A stretch of DNA of 23,692 nt, from NCBI GenBank assembly GCA_948902155.1, contig CAQVQZ010000010.1, positions 1 through 23,692 of the forward strand, written 5' to 3'. Of the stretch, positions 12,521 through 19,958 are shown piece by piece. A program made the position numbers and the translations under genes. The notes below the pieces were generated by a model. That model made no database searches and was not told where the DNA came from. It worked only from the letters and a program-made list of their open reading frames with translations. This DNA is from an uncultured Oscillibacter sp. GTDB lineage: Bacteria; Bacillota_A; Clostridia; Oscillospirales; Oscillospiraceae. Within the stretch, counting starts at the first letter, position 1; every line of letters starts with the position of its first letter.

Positions 12521-13669
12521 ATGAAACGGTATGCGGCATTTCTCCCGGTTCTGGCACTGGCGCTGTTTTTGTGCGCCTGCGCCGCCGGGACCCCCTCCCC
12601 GGAGCCCTCCGCCCTCACCAGCTGGAACGACGTGGCCTGGGACGGGCACATGGAGCTGGACTATGCCCGGAGCTTCTCCGTGGACTACGCCGGGGACTTC
12701 AAGCGAATCACCATCGACACGGAAACTTATCTGGTCGTGCCCGAGGGGGCGGACGGCCCGCCCTTCGCGGACATGCCGGAGGACGTGACCGTCCTGCGCC
12801 AGCCCCTGGAGAACATCTATCTCCAGGCCACCTCCGCCATGGACTGTTTCCGGAAGCTGGACGCCATGGACGCCGTCACCCTCACCGGCACCGACGCGGC
12901 GGGCTGGTATCTCCCCGAGGTCAAAGAGGCCATGGAGGCGGGAAAAATCGTATACGCCGGGAAATACTCCGCCCCGGACTATGAGCTGCTTCAATCCAGG
13001 GACTGCGGCATGGCCCTGGAGTCCACCATGATCTACCACAACCCGGAGGTCAAGGAACAGCTGGAGCGGCTGGGCATCCCGGTGCTGGTGGAGCGGTCCA
13101 GCTACGAGAGCCACCCCCTGGGCCGGATGGAGTGGGTGAAGCTGTACGGCGCTCTGCTGAACCGGGAGGAAGAGGCCAAGGCGTACTACGACGCCCAGCT
13201 GGAACGGCTGGAGCCCGTCCTGGATCGGGAGAACACCGGCAAAACGGTGGCCTTCTTCGCCGTCACCTCCAACGGCATGGTGACGGTGCGCAAATCGGGG
13301 GACTACATCGCCAAGGCCATCGGCCTGGCCGGGGGCGTCTACCTCCCCCAGGGATTCGGGGAGGGGGAAAACGCCCTGTCCACCATGAACATTCAGATGG
13401 AGAGCTTCTATCACGAGGCAAAAGACGCCGACGTCCTCATCTACAACAGCGCCATCGAGAGCAATCTGGAAACGCTGGAGCAGCTCATCGCCAAAAGCGC
13501 CCCCCTGGCCGGCTTCAAAGCGGTCCGGGAGGGCAATGTGTGGTGTACCGGCAAGAGCATGTTCCAGGAGTCCCAGTCGGTGGGCGAAATGATTCTGGAC
13601 ATCCACCGGATTCTGACCGAGGGCCATGGGGCGGATGGGTCGCTGACCTACCTCCACCGGCTGAACTGA
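12521..13669 (+). CDS. ABC transporter substrate-binding lipoprotein (BtuF/FecB-like)
   Basis: A 382-residue lipoprotein. The signal peptide ends in LCAC, with Cys20 lipidated. The mature part has the two-lobe class III binding-protein layout: an N-lobe with ITIDTETYLVVPEG..LPxDV-type strands (about 64-100), a long helix near 195-215 and a C-lobe (about 240-360) with TVAFFAVTSNGMVTV and a KAIGLAGGVYLP stretch. The SSYESHPLGRMEWVKLYGALL segment (about 188-210) matches FecB/BtuF-family proteins at the lobe hinge. It starts 10 bases after the previous stop codon, and the permease gene follows. Riboswitch control favours a corrinoid or related tetrapyrrole ligand over an iron siderophore. Confidence 0.8.
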   Translation: MKRYAAFLPVLALALFLCACAAGTPSPEPSALTSWNDVAWDGHMELDYARSFSVDYAGDFKRITIDTETYLVVPEGADGPPFADMPEDVTVLRQPLENIYLQATSAMDCFRKLDAMDAVTLTGTDAAGWYLPEVKEAMEAGKIVYAGKYSAPDYELLQSRDCGMALESTMIYHNPEVKEQLERLGIPVLVERSSYESHPLGRMEWVKLYGALLNREEEAKAYYDAQLERLEPVLDRENTGKTVAFFAVTSNGMVTVRKSGDYIAKAIGLAGGVYLPQGFGEGENALSTMNIQMESFYHEAKDADVLIYNSAIESNLETLEQLIAKSAPLAGFKAVREGNVWCTGKSMFQESQSVGEMILDIHRILTEGHGADGSLTYLHRLN

Positions 13670-13682
13670 CGGAGGAACCGCT

Positions 13683-14690
13683 ATGAGAGACGACCGGCCG
13701 CGCTGCGCCGCCGGGCTGGCCCTGCTGTCGGCGCTGGCGCTGGGACTGCTGGTGTGGAACATCCGCGCCGGCACCGTGGACTTCACCCTGGGCGGCATTG
13801 CCCAATCCATCCGGGAGAGGTCGGGCATCATCTGGACCATCCGCCTGCCCCGGGTGCTGGCCGCGGCCATTCTGGGCGGGGCGCTGTCGGTGTCCGGCTT
13901 CCTGCTCCAGACCTTTTTCGCCAACCCCATCGCCGGGCCCTTCGTGCTGGGCATCTCCTCCGGGGCCAAGCTGACGGTGGCTCTGGTGCTGGTGGTTTTC
14001 CTGAGCCAGGGCATCGTTATCAGCTCCATAGCCATGGTGGCGGGGGCCTTCGCGGGCTCCATGCTCTCCATGGGCTTTGTGCTGCTGATGTCCCGGCGGG
14101 TGCGGAACATGTCCATGCTGGTGGTGTGCGGCATCATGACCGGCAACATCTGCTCCGCCGTCACGGACTTCGTGGTGACCTTCAGCGACGATTCCAACAT
14201 CGTCAACCTCCACAACTGGTCCCTGGGCAGCTTCTCCGGGACCTCCTGGGAAAACGTGGGGCTGATGGCGTGGATCACCGGCCCTGCGCTGGTCCTCACC
14301 TTCCTGCTGTCCAAGCCCATCGGGGCCTACCAGATGGGGGAGGTCTATGCCCAGAGCATGGGAGTGAACATCAGGCGCTTCCGGGTGGAGCTGATTCTGC
14401 TGTCCAGCCTCCTGTCCGCCTGCGTCACCGCCTTCGCGGGCCCCATCTCCTTCGTGGGCATCGCCGTGCCCCACCTGGTAAAGAGCCTGTTCCGCACGGC
14501 AAAGCCCATCGTCATCCTGCCGGGCTGTTTCCTGGGCGGCGCGGCCTTCTGTCTGTTCTGCGACCTCATCGCCCGCACGGCCTTCGCCCCACGGGATATG
14601 AGCATCAGCTCCGTCACCGCCGTGTTCGGCGCGCCGGTGGTGCTGTACCTCATGGCCTCCCGCCGGGGCGGGAGAGGAGGGCGGCTATGA
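13683..14690 (+). CDS. FecCD/BtuC-family ABC permease
   Basis: A 335-residue polytopic membrane protein of usual length for BtuC/FecD/FhuB-half permeases. Family segments are visible: RLPRVLAAAILGGALSVSGFLLQ (TM2 region), NPIAGPFVLGISSGAKL, and GPISFVGIAVPHLVKSLF near 258-275, which holds the coupling helix that contacts the ATPase. About nine to ten helices are predicted by eye. GGAGG precedes ATG 13683. It overlaps the ATPase start by 4 bases (ATGA). It forms the membrane channel of the riboswitch-controlled importer. Confidence 0.88.
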   Translation: MRDDRPRCAAGLALLSALALGLLVWNIRAGTVDFTLGGIAQSIRERSGIIWTIRLPRVLAAAILGGALSVSGFLLQTFFANPIAGPFVLGISSGAKLTVALVLVVFLSQGIVISSIAMVAGAFAGSMLSMGFVLLMSRRVRNMSMLVVCGIMTGNICSAVTDFVVTFSDDSNIVNLHNWSLGSFSGTSWENVGLMAWITGPALVLTFLLSKPIGAYQMGEVYAQSMGVNIRRFRVELILLSSLLSACVTAFAGPISFVGIAVPHLVKSLFRTAKPIVILPGCFLGGAAFCLFCDLIARTAFAPRDMSISSVTAVFGAPVVLYLMASRRGGRGGRL

Positions 14691-15784
14691 GGGAGATTCG
14701 CCTGCACACGGAAAGCCTCAGCGTAGGCTACGGCCGGAAGACCCTTATCGGCGGCATCGAGCTCACCCTGCGCCAGGGGCAGATCATGACCCTCATCGGC
14801 CCCAACGGGGCGGGCAAATCCACCATTTTGAAAAGCCTGATCCGCCAGCTCCCCCTGACCGGGGGAACGGTGTACCTGTGCGGGGAGGACATGTCCGCCC
14901 TCAGCGAGGGGGACGCCGCCCGGCGGCTGAGCGTCCTCATGACCGCCCCGGTCCGGCCGGAGCTCATGACCTGCTTCGACGTGGCCGCCGCCGGGCGGTA
15001 TCCCTATACCGGGCGGCTGGGCATCCTGACTCCGGAGGACCGGGACAAGACGGCCCGCAGCCTGGAGCTGGTCCACGCCTCCGGCCTGGCCGGGCGGGAT
15101 TTCTCCCAGATCAGCGACGGCCAGCGCCAGCGGGTGCTGCTGGCCCGCGCCCTGAACCAGGAGCCGGAGGTGCTGGTGCTGGACGAGCCCACCTCCTTCC
15201 TGGACATACGCCACAAACTGGAGCTGCTGGCGATTTTGAAGGACATGGTGCGGACCCGGAACCTGGCGGTGGTCCTGTCCCTCCACGAGCTGGACCTGGC
15301 CCAGAAGATCAGCGACTGGGTGGTCTGCGTCCGGGGTGATTCCATAGCCCGGCAGGGCCCGCCCGAGGAGATTTTCACCGCGGAGTACATCACGGAGCTG
15401 TACGGCACGGCCCGGGGAAGCTACAACGCCCTGTTCGGCTCCCTGGAGCTGGAGGCGGCGTCCGGAGCGCCGGAGGTTTTCGTCATCGGCGGCGGAGGCG
15501 CGGGCATTCCGGTGTACCGCCGCTTGCAGCGGCAGGGGACGCCCTTCGCCGCCGGGGTGCTGGGGGAAAACGACCTGGACTATCCCGCCGCCCAGGCGCT
15601 GGCGGTGGAAACGGTATCGGAAAAGCCCTTCCGCCCCATCGGGGAAGAGGCGTTCCGGCGGGCGGCGGCGGTCATGGAGCGGTGTTCCCAGGTGCTCTGT
15701 CCGGTGAAGGACTTCGGGGAGATGAACGAGCGGAACCGCCGGCTCCGGGAGATTGCCCGGAGCGGGGGAAAACTGGCGGAATAG
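14687..15784 (+). CDS. BtuD/FecE-type ATPase with extra C-terminal Rossmann-like domain
   Basis: A 365-residue ATPase, about 100 longer than typical FecE/BtuD. Walker A is GPNGAGKST (38-46), the signature is ISDGQRQR (142-149, SDGQ rather than SGGQ), Walker B is VLVLDE (162-167) and the H-loop is His200. The usual Q-loop Gln is missing: the segment reads LSVLMTAPVRPELMT. The extension (262-365) begins VFVIGGGGAGIPVYRRL, a glycine-rich nucleotide- or cofactor-binding-like start, followed by GVLGENDLDYPAAQALAVETV and KPFRPIGEEAF. Similar extensions are known to me on corrinoid-type transport ATPases of archaea and Clostridia; their function is unclear. The ATG at 14687 has GGAGAGGAGG upstream. 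Last gene of the operon. Confidence 0.85.
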   Translation: MREIRLHTESLSVGYGRKTLIGGIELTLRQGQIMTLIGPNGAGKSTILKSLIRQLPLTGGTVYLCGEDMSALSEGDAARRLSVLMTAPVRPELMTCFDVAAAGRYPYTGRLGILTPEDRDKTARSLELVHASGLAGRDFSQISDGQRQRVLLARALNQEPEVLVLDEPTSFLDIRHKLELLAILKDMVRTRNLAVVLSLHELDLAQKISDWVVCVRGDSIARQGPPEEIFTAEYITELYGTARGSYNALFGSLELEAASGAPEVFVIGGGGAGIPVYRRLQRQGTPFAAGVLGENDLDYPAAQALAVETVSEKPFRPIGEEAFRRAAAVMERCSQVLCPVKDFGEMNERNRRLREIARSGGKLAE

Positions 15785-15882
15785 CGGCCGCTTTAAAAAG
15801 CTGTGCCGCAAACCCTCCGGCTGCTTCCCCAGCCCCCGCCCGCAAGCAGAGACGCCCCTCAAAAACCCACAGCAGCCATGCG

Positions 15883-15924
15883 GAAACCACCGGCGGAAAC
15901 GATTCCCGCCGGTGGTTTCTTGAT
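15883..15924 (+). terminator. Terminator of the cobalamin-riboswitch operon
   Basis: A perfect 14-bp stem (GAAACCACCGGCGG, 15883-15896, with 15906-15919) has a 9-base loop and is followed by TTGATTCT. It is about 100 bases after the ATPase stop codon. The T-tract is interrupted, so strength is uncertain. Confidence 0.65.
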
Positions 15925-16013
15925 TCTCCCAGGCATGAGCTGAAAATCGTAAAGCAGCGGGACTTTTCCGCATAAGCTCTACTATTTCAGTCTCAAGGTC
16001 AGGGGGTATATTC

Positions 16014-16157
16014 GTGAAACCGCCAAAGCTCGTCGTGATCGAAGTGCATGCAAACGACTCCCAGGATATCCAACAAATCATCCAAAGCTCTTTCCAGGCC
16101 TTTCTCCAGAAGGAACTTCTCCGCTCCCCGCCGCCAAAATCTCCCCGTTTCCCGTGA
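16014..16157 (+). CDS. 47-residue orphan small protein
   Basis: A GTG start at 16014 is preceded by AGGGGG with 7 bases spacing, and the frame ends at TGA 16155-16157. The product has a short strand-like start (KLVVIEVHANDSQD), an amphipathic helix (IQQIIQSSFQAFLQKELL) and a proline-rich basic tail. The helix looks like a real folded element. The family is not recognised. It lies alone between the riboswitch operon terminator and the mnmA promoter, whose -35 overlaps its stop codon. Just upstream another frame ends HELKIVKQRDFSA-stop at 15975, which may be the tail of a decayed gene. It may be a leftover accessory ORF of a lost mobile element. Confidence 0.5.
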   Translation: MKPPKLVVIEVHANDSQDIQQIIQSSFQAFLQKELLRSPPPKSPRFP

Positions 16158-16182
16158 CAAACCGCCCTCCCGGTATTATAAT
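16154..16182 (+). promoter_or_regulatory. Promoter of the mnmA operon
   Basis: GTGACA (16154-16159), a 17-base spacer and a perfect TATAAT (16177-16182), 33 bases before ATG 16216. Confidence 0.8.
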
Positions 16183-16215
16183 AACCAAGACACCCACCCA
16201 CGAAGGAGAATCTCT

Positions 16216-17292
16216 ATGAACAACCAACCCACCGCGCTGATCGCCATGAGCGGCGGCGTGGACAGCTCCGTGGCGGCGCACCAGATGCTGGAGGCCGGGT
16301 TCCGCTGCCAGGGCGTGACCATGCGCCTGCTGCCCTCCGAAAGCGGCGATAACATCCGGGACGCGGAAGCCGTCTGCCGCTGCCTGGGCATCCCCTTTTC
16401 CGTTCTGGACCTGTGCCGGGAGTTCGACCGGGACGTGATCCAAAAATTTGTCCGGACCTACCAGCAGGGCGGTACTCCCAACCCCTGCGTCGACTGCAAC
16501 CGGAAGCTGAAATTTTCCCGCCTCCTGGACGCGGCGGAAGCGGCGGGCCTGTCCTGCGTCGCCACCGGGCACTACGCCCGCGTGGAACAGGCCGGGGACC
16601 GCCGTCTGCTGAAAAAGGCCCTGGACCCCGCCAGGGACCAGAGCTATTTCCTCTACACCCTCACCCAGTACCAGCTTGCCCGCGTGCAGTTCCCCCTGGG
16701 GGGCATGGAAAAGCGGGAGGTCCGGGCCCTGGCGGAGCGCCTGGGCTTCGCCAACGCCCAGCGCCGGGACAGCCAGGACATCTGCTTCATCCCCGACGGG
16801 GATTACGGCGCGTTCCTGGACGCCTACACCGGCGAGCCCGCCCCTGCCGGGGACTTCCTGGACCTGGAGGGCCGGGTGGTGGGCCGTCACCGGGGCGCGG
16901 TCCGGTACACCCTGGGCCAGCGGAAGGGCCTGGGCCTGTCCATGGGGGAGCCGGTCTATGTCTGCGGCAAGGACATGGCCGCCAACACCGTCACCGTCGG
17001 CCCGGAGCGGGTCCTCTTCGCCCGTGAAGTGCTGGTGGAGGACCTGAATTGGATTTCCGTGGACTCCCTCGCCGCCCCCCTGGCCGTCAAGGCCAAGACC
17101 CGCTCCCGTCAGACCGAGCAGCCCGCCATCCTTCATCCGGAGGCGGACGGACGGGTCCGGGTGGTGTTTGAGGAACCCCAGCGGGCCGTGACGCCGGGCC
17201 AGGCGGCGGTGTTCTATGACGGGGATACCGTAGTGGGCGGCGGGACCATCGTAAGCGTTTTGGACAGGGAGGTGGGAACTCATGGGCTGTGA
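16216..17292 (+). CDS. mnmA: tRNA-specific 2-thiouridylase
   Basis: A 358-residue enzyme making the 2-thio group of U34 in Lys, Glu and Gln tRNAs, using ATP and a persulfide sulfur donor. Seen: the PP-loop SGGVDSS (12-18), the catalytic/persulfide cysteine Cys91 (NPCVDCNRK), RDQSYFLYTL (about 140-149), the second catalytic cysteine Cys190 (SQDICFIPDGDY) and the C-terminal beta-barrel with GQRKGLGLS. Length is standard. The ATG at 16216 with GAAGGAGAA upstream was chosen; the frame stays open upstream into the promoter and must not be used. It overlaps the next gene by 11 bases, and the operon continues to tcdA, another tRNA-modification enzyme. The preferred sulfur carrier is not in the window. 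Confidence 0.95.
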   Translation: MNNQPTALIAMSGGVDSSVAAHQMLEAGFRCQGVTMRLLPSESGDNIRDAEAVCRCLGIPFSVLDLCREFDRDVIQKFVRTYQQGGTPNPCVDCNRKLKFSRLLDAAEAAGLSCVATGHYARVEQAGDRRLLKKALDPARDQSYFLYTLTQYQLARVQFPLGGMEKREVRALAERLGFANAQRRDSQDICFIPDGDYGAFLDAYTGEPAPAGDFLDLEGRVVGRHRGAVRYTLGQRKGLGLSMGEPVYVCGKDMAANTVTVGPERVLFAREVLVEDLNWISVDSLAAPLAVKAKTRSRQTEQPAILHPEADGRVRVVFEEPQRAVTPGQAAVFYDGDTVVGGGTIVSVLDREVGTHGL

Positions 17293-17632
17293 AAACTGCA
17301 AAAACTGCGGCGGAGGCGGGCTGACCCTGACGCCCCCGGAGCTGGCCCTGCTCCGGCGCTTGGGCGAGACGGCCTTTCTCCCGGTGGCGGCGGGGTACGA
17401 CCGGGAAACCCCGGTGTACCGGGAGGAGCCGGGGGACTTCGCCGCCGCCATCCTGGCCCTGTCCGCCAAGGGACTGGTCCGGGTGGACTACGACATCCCC
17501 CTGCAAAACTTCGACTACCAAGCCTACGCCCCCTGGCCCCTCCACGGCAGCATGGCCCTGACCGGCTGGGGGCAGGAGATTCTGGAGCAGCTGGAGATTC
17601 TGGGAATCGAGGGGGAGGAGCCGCCATGCTGA
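17282..17632 (+). CDS. Small Cys-rich hypothetical protein between mnmA and tcdA
   Basis: A 116-residue soluble protein starting MGCENCKNCGGGG, a Cx2Cx2C cluster (Cys3, Cys6, Cys9), with one more cysteine as the last residue. The rest looks like a small winged-helix-like alpha/beta domain (LTPPELALLRRLGETAFLPV ... AAAILALSAKGLVRVDYDIPL ... ALTGWGQEILEQLEILG). The family is not recognised. GGAGGTGGG precedes ATG 17282. Overlaps of 11 and 7 bases with its neighbours imply strict coupling with the tRNA-modification genes. A metal site or sulfur-relay role for the cysteine cluster is only a guess. Confidence 0.7.
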   Translation: MGCENCKNCGGGGLTLTPPELALLRRLGETAFLPVAAGYDRETPVYREEPGDFAAAILALSAKGLVRVDYDIPLQNFDYQAYAPWPLHGSMALTGWGQEILEQLEILGIEGEEPPC

Positions 17633-18354
17633 ACCAGTTTTCGAGGACGGAGCTGCTCCTGGGCCGGGAGGCCATGGAGCGCCTGAGCCGGGCGCGGGTA
17701 GCGATGTTCGGCCTGGGAGGCGTGGGGGGCTATGCGGCGGAGGCCCTGGCCCGCAGCGGCGTGGGAGCCCTGGACCTTATCGACAGCGACCAGGTGAGCC
17801 TGACGAATCTGAACCGCCAGATTCTCGCCGCCCACTCCACCCTGGGCCAATACAAGGCCGACGCGGCCCGGGACCGCGTGCTGGACATCAACCCCCAGGC
17901 CGTAGTCCGGGCCCGGAAGGTCTTCTACGGCCCCGACACCGCCGGAGACTTCGACTTCGCCCAGTACGACTACGTGGTGGACGCCATCGACACGGTGACG
18001 GGCAAGCTGGCGCTGATCCAGCAGGCCCAGGCGGCGGGCACGCCGGTCATCAGCTGCATGGGGGCGGGGAACAAGCTGGACCCCACCGCCTTCCGGGTGG
18101 CGGACATCTACGAGACCTCCGTCTGTCCCCTGGCCCGAGTCATGCGGAAGGAGCTGAAAAAGCGGGGCGTGAAACGCCTGAAGGTAGTCTACTCCCAGGA
18201 GCCGCCCCTGACCCCCGCCGGGGCGCTGTACCAGGAGTCCCTGGAGGGTCAGGAGCGGCGGCAGGTGCCGGGGAGCAACGCCTTTGTGCCCTCCGTGGCA
18301 GGGCTGATTCTGGCGGGCGAGGTGGTCAAGGACCTGGCGAAGGGGAGCGGCTGA
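17626..18354 (+). CDS. tcdA: tRNA threonylcarbamoyladenosine dehydratase (ThiF/E1-like)
   Basis: A 242-residue E1-like adenylating enzyme that cyclises t6A37 to ct6A in tRNA. Seen: FGLGGVGGYAAEAL nucleotide loop (28-41), Asp53, the NLNRQ arginine motif (61-65), Lys77, VVDAIDT (117-123), GAGNKLDP (146-153, a TcdA signature) and KVVYSQEPP (186-194). There is no Cx2C zinc motif, and the GAGNKLDP signature fits TcdA/CsdL better than MoeB or ThiF. GGGGGAGG precedes ATG 17626, which overlaps the upstream stop codon. It is the last gene of the operon; repeat copy C supplies the terminator. Confidence 0.9.
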   Translation: MLNQFSRTELLLGREAMERLSRARVAMFGLGGVGGYAAEALARSGVGALDLIDSDQVSLTNLNRQILAAHSTLGQYKADAARDRVLDINPQAVVRARKVFYGPDTAGDFDFAQYDYVVDAIDTVTGKLALIQQAQAAGTPVISCMGAGNKLDPTAFRVADIYETSVCPLARVMRKELKKRGVKRLKVVYSQEPPLTPAGALYQESLEGQERRQVPGSNAFVPSVAGLILAGEVVKDLAKGSG

Positions 18355-18402
18355 TATAGGAATCTGTTCCGCTGTTTGACTCGTAATAATTGAAGAAAAC
18401 CT

Positions 18403-18504
18403 GCAGGGACCCCCTTCTATATGCCGGCTGTGCGATAGAAGGGAGTCCCTGCGGCAATCCCCACCCGCCTCCGGCGGGAGCCCCTTTCCAAAGGGGCCTT
18501 TTTT
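18403..18504. repeat. Nested-palindrome repeat, copy C, with terminator
   Basis: An 18-bp stem with one mismatch (18403-18420 with 18435-18452) is followed by the right-arm module shared with copy A: CAATCCCCACCCG, then CCCGCCTCCGGCGGG, then GCCCCTTTCCAAAGGGGC with TTTTTT (18499-18504). The last part is an intrinsic terminator for the mnmA-tcdA operon. The left arm with its two hairpins is missing. The flanks 18355-18402 and 18505-18600 show no gene. Confidence 0.7.
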
Positions 18505-18600
18505 CTTTTTCACGCAACAAGGCCCCCATCTCCTCCATTTTCTTTCACCCTCCGGACATAATCCCCAAAATCCCGGCCACCCTAACTCCGAGGTGACAAC

Positions 18601-19893
18601 ATGGATTCCATATGGACGCAAACCGCGCGCCTCCCCGGCTTCCCCGCCCTGCCGGGGGACCGGAAGACCGGCGTGCTCATCATCGGCGGGGGCCTGGCGG
18701 GCCTGCTCTGCGCCTACCGCCTGACAAAGGCGGGCGCAGACTGCACCCTGGTAGAAGCAGACCGCATCTGCGGCGGAATCACCAAAAACACCACTGCCAA
18801 GCTCACATCCCAGCACGGCCTTCTCTACAGCAAGCTCATCCGAAAATTCGGCCCGGAAAAAGCCCGCCTCTGCCTGGAGGCCAACCAAGCCGCCCTGGAG
18901 GACTACCGCGCCCTCTGCCGGACCATCGACTGCGACTTCGAGAACCGGGACTCCGCCGTCTACTCCCTCCGCGACCCCCGGAAGATCGACCGGGAGCTGG
19001 AAGCCCTCTCCCGCCTGGGCTTTACGGATTTCTACCCGGCCAAGACCCCCTTCCCCTCCGCCGGAGCGGTAGCCTTCCGCCGTCAGGCCCAGTTCCACCC
19101 CCTGAAATTCGCCGCCGCCATCGCCCAAGACCTCCCGATTTACGAGCACACCAAGGTCCTAGAGCTGGGCCCCGGCAAGGCCGTCACTACCCACGGCACG
19201 GTCACAGCCGACGCCATCATCATCGCCACCCACTTCCCCCTCCTGAACAAGCACGGCGGCTATTTCCTCAAGCTCTACCAACACCGTTCCTACGTCCTGG
19301 CCCTGAAAAACGCCCCGCCCGTCTCCGCCATGTACGTGGACGAAAACGACAAGGGCCTGTCCTTCCGCACCTGGGGGGACCTGCTCCTTCTGGGCGGCGG
19401 CGGACGCCGCACCGGCAAGAAGGGCGGCGGCTGGTCCGGCCCGGAAGCCTACGCCAAGTCCCATTACCCGGACGCTCAGGAAACCGCCCGCTGGGCCACG
19501 CAGGACTGCATGACCCTGGACGGCGTGCCCTATATCGGCCGCTACGCGAAAACCACCCCCGGCCTCTACGTGGCCACGGGCTTCAACAAGTGGGGCATGA
19601 CCTCCTCCATGGCGGCGGCGTCCCTGCTGACGGACCTCATCCTGGGCCGGGACAACCCCTATGAATCCCTCTTCTCCCCCTCCCGGACCATGCTCCGCCC
19701 CCAGCTGGCGGTGAACGGCCTGGAGTCCGCCCTGGGCCTCCTGACCCCCACGGCCCCCCGCTGTCCCCACATGGGCTGCGCCCTGAAATACAACCCGCAA
19801 GAGCACAGCTGGGACTGTCCCTGCCACGGCTCCCGCTTCGGAGAAGACGGCATGCTCATCGACAACCCCGCCACCGGCGACAAGCAGATGTAA
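18601..19893 (+). CDS. FAD-dependent oxidoreductase with C-terminal Rieske [2Fe-2S] domain
   Basis: A 430-residue DAO-family flavoprotein. The FAD-binding loop is IIGGGLAGLL (27-36), with Glu52 in the following strand. The substrate/FAD domain continues to about 360, including a GVPYIGRY...GLYVATGFNKWGMT segment (308-334). The Rieske domain at 380-425 has Cys388-Pro-His390 and Cys406-x-x-His409 (CPHMGC, CPCHGSRF), a complete ligand set. This DAO-Rieske fusion is common in Firmicutes; its physiological substrate and electron partner are unknown. An electron-transfer or amine/sugar-acid oxidation role is possible. AGGTGAC precedes ATG 18601. It appears to be a single-gene unit preceded by repeat copy C. 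Confidence 0.85.
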   Translation: MDSIWTQTARLPGFPALPGDRKTGVLIIGGGLAGLLCAYRLTKAGADCTLVEADRICGGITKNTTAKLTSQHGLLYSKLIRKFGPEKARLCLEANQAALEDYRALCRTIDCDFENRDSAVYSLRDPRKIDRELEALSRLGFTDFYPAKTPFPSAGAVAFRRQAQFHPLKFAAAIAQDLPIYEHTKVLELGPGKAVTTHGTVTADAIIIATHFPLLNKHGGYFLKLYQHRSYVLALKNAPPVSAMYVDENDKGLSFRTWGDLLLLGGGGRRTGKKGGGWSGPEAYAKSHYPDAQETARWATQDCMTLDGVPYIGRYAKTTPGLYVATGFNKWGMTSSMAAASLLTDLILGRDNPYESLFSPSRTMLRPQLAVNGLESALGLLTPTAPRCPHMGCALKYNPQEHSWDCPCHGSRFGEDGMLIDNPATGDKQM

Positions 19894-19958
19894 TCCTATT
19901 AGCAGTAAGATTATATTATTATTTATAAAAGTAATTTCAACAGAAAGGATATCGAAAT
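19894..19958 (+). promoter_or_regulatory. AT-rich leader with probable ldh promoter
   Basis: This short stretch is strongly AT-rich in a GC-rich region. It contains TTAGCA (19899-19904) and several -10-like hexamers (TTTATA at 19922-19927, TATAAA at 19925-19930). It ends with AGAAAGGA before ATG 19959. The exact promoter is unclear. Confidence 0.35.

Noticed and set aside
12359..14320. 653-codon open frame on the minus strand across the importer genes
   Set aside because: A shadow of the substrate-binding protein and permease genes, with no motif or ribosome site.
13754..14686. Upstream in-frame extension of the importer ATPase
   Set aside because: The frame is open far upstream, but that part is an out-of-frame reading of the permease. 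The ATG at 14687 has a good ribosome site and the normal ATPase N-terminus.
16048..16215. N-terminal extension of MnmA
   Set aside because: The added residues do not match MnmA and would overlap the TATAAT promoter; ATG 16216 has the ribosome site.
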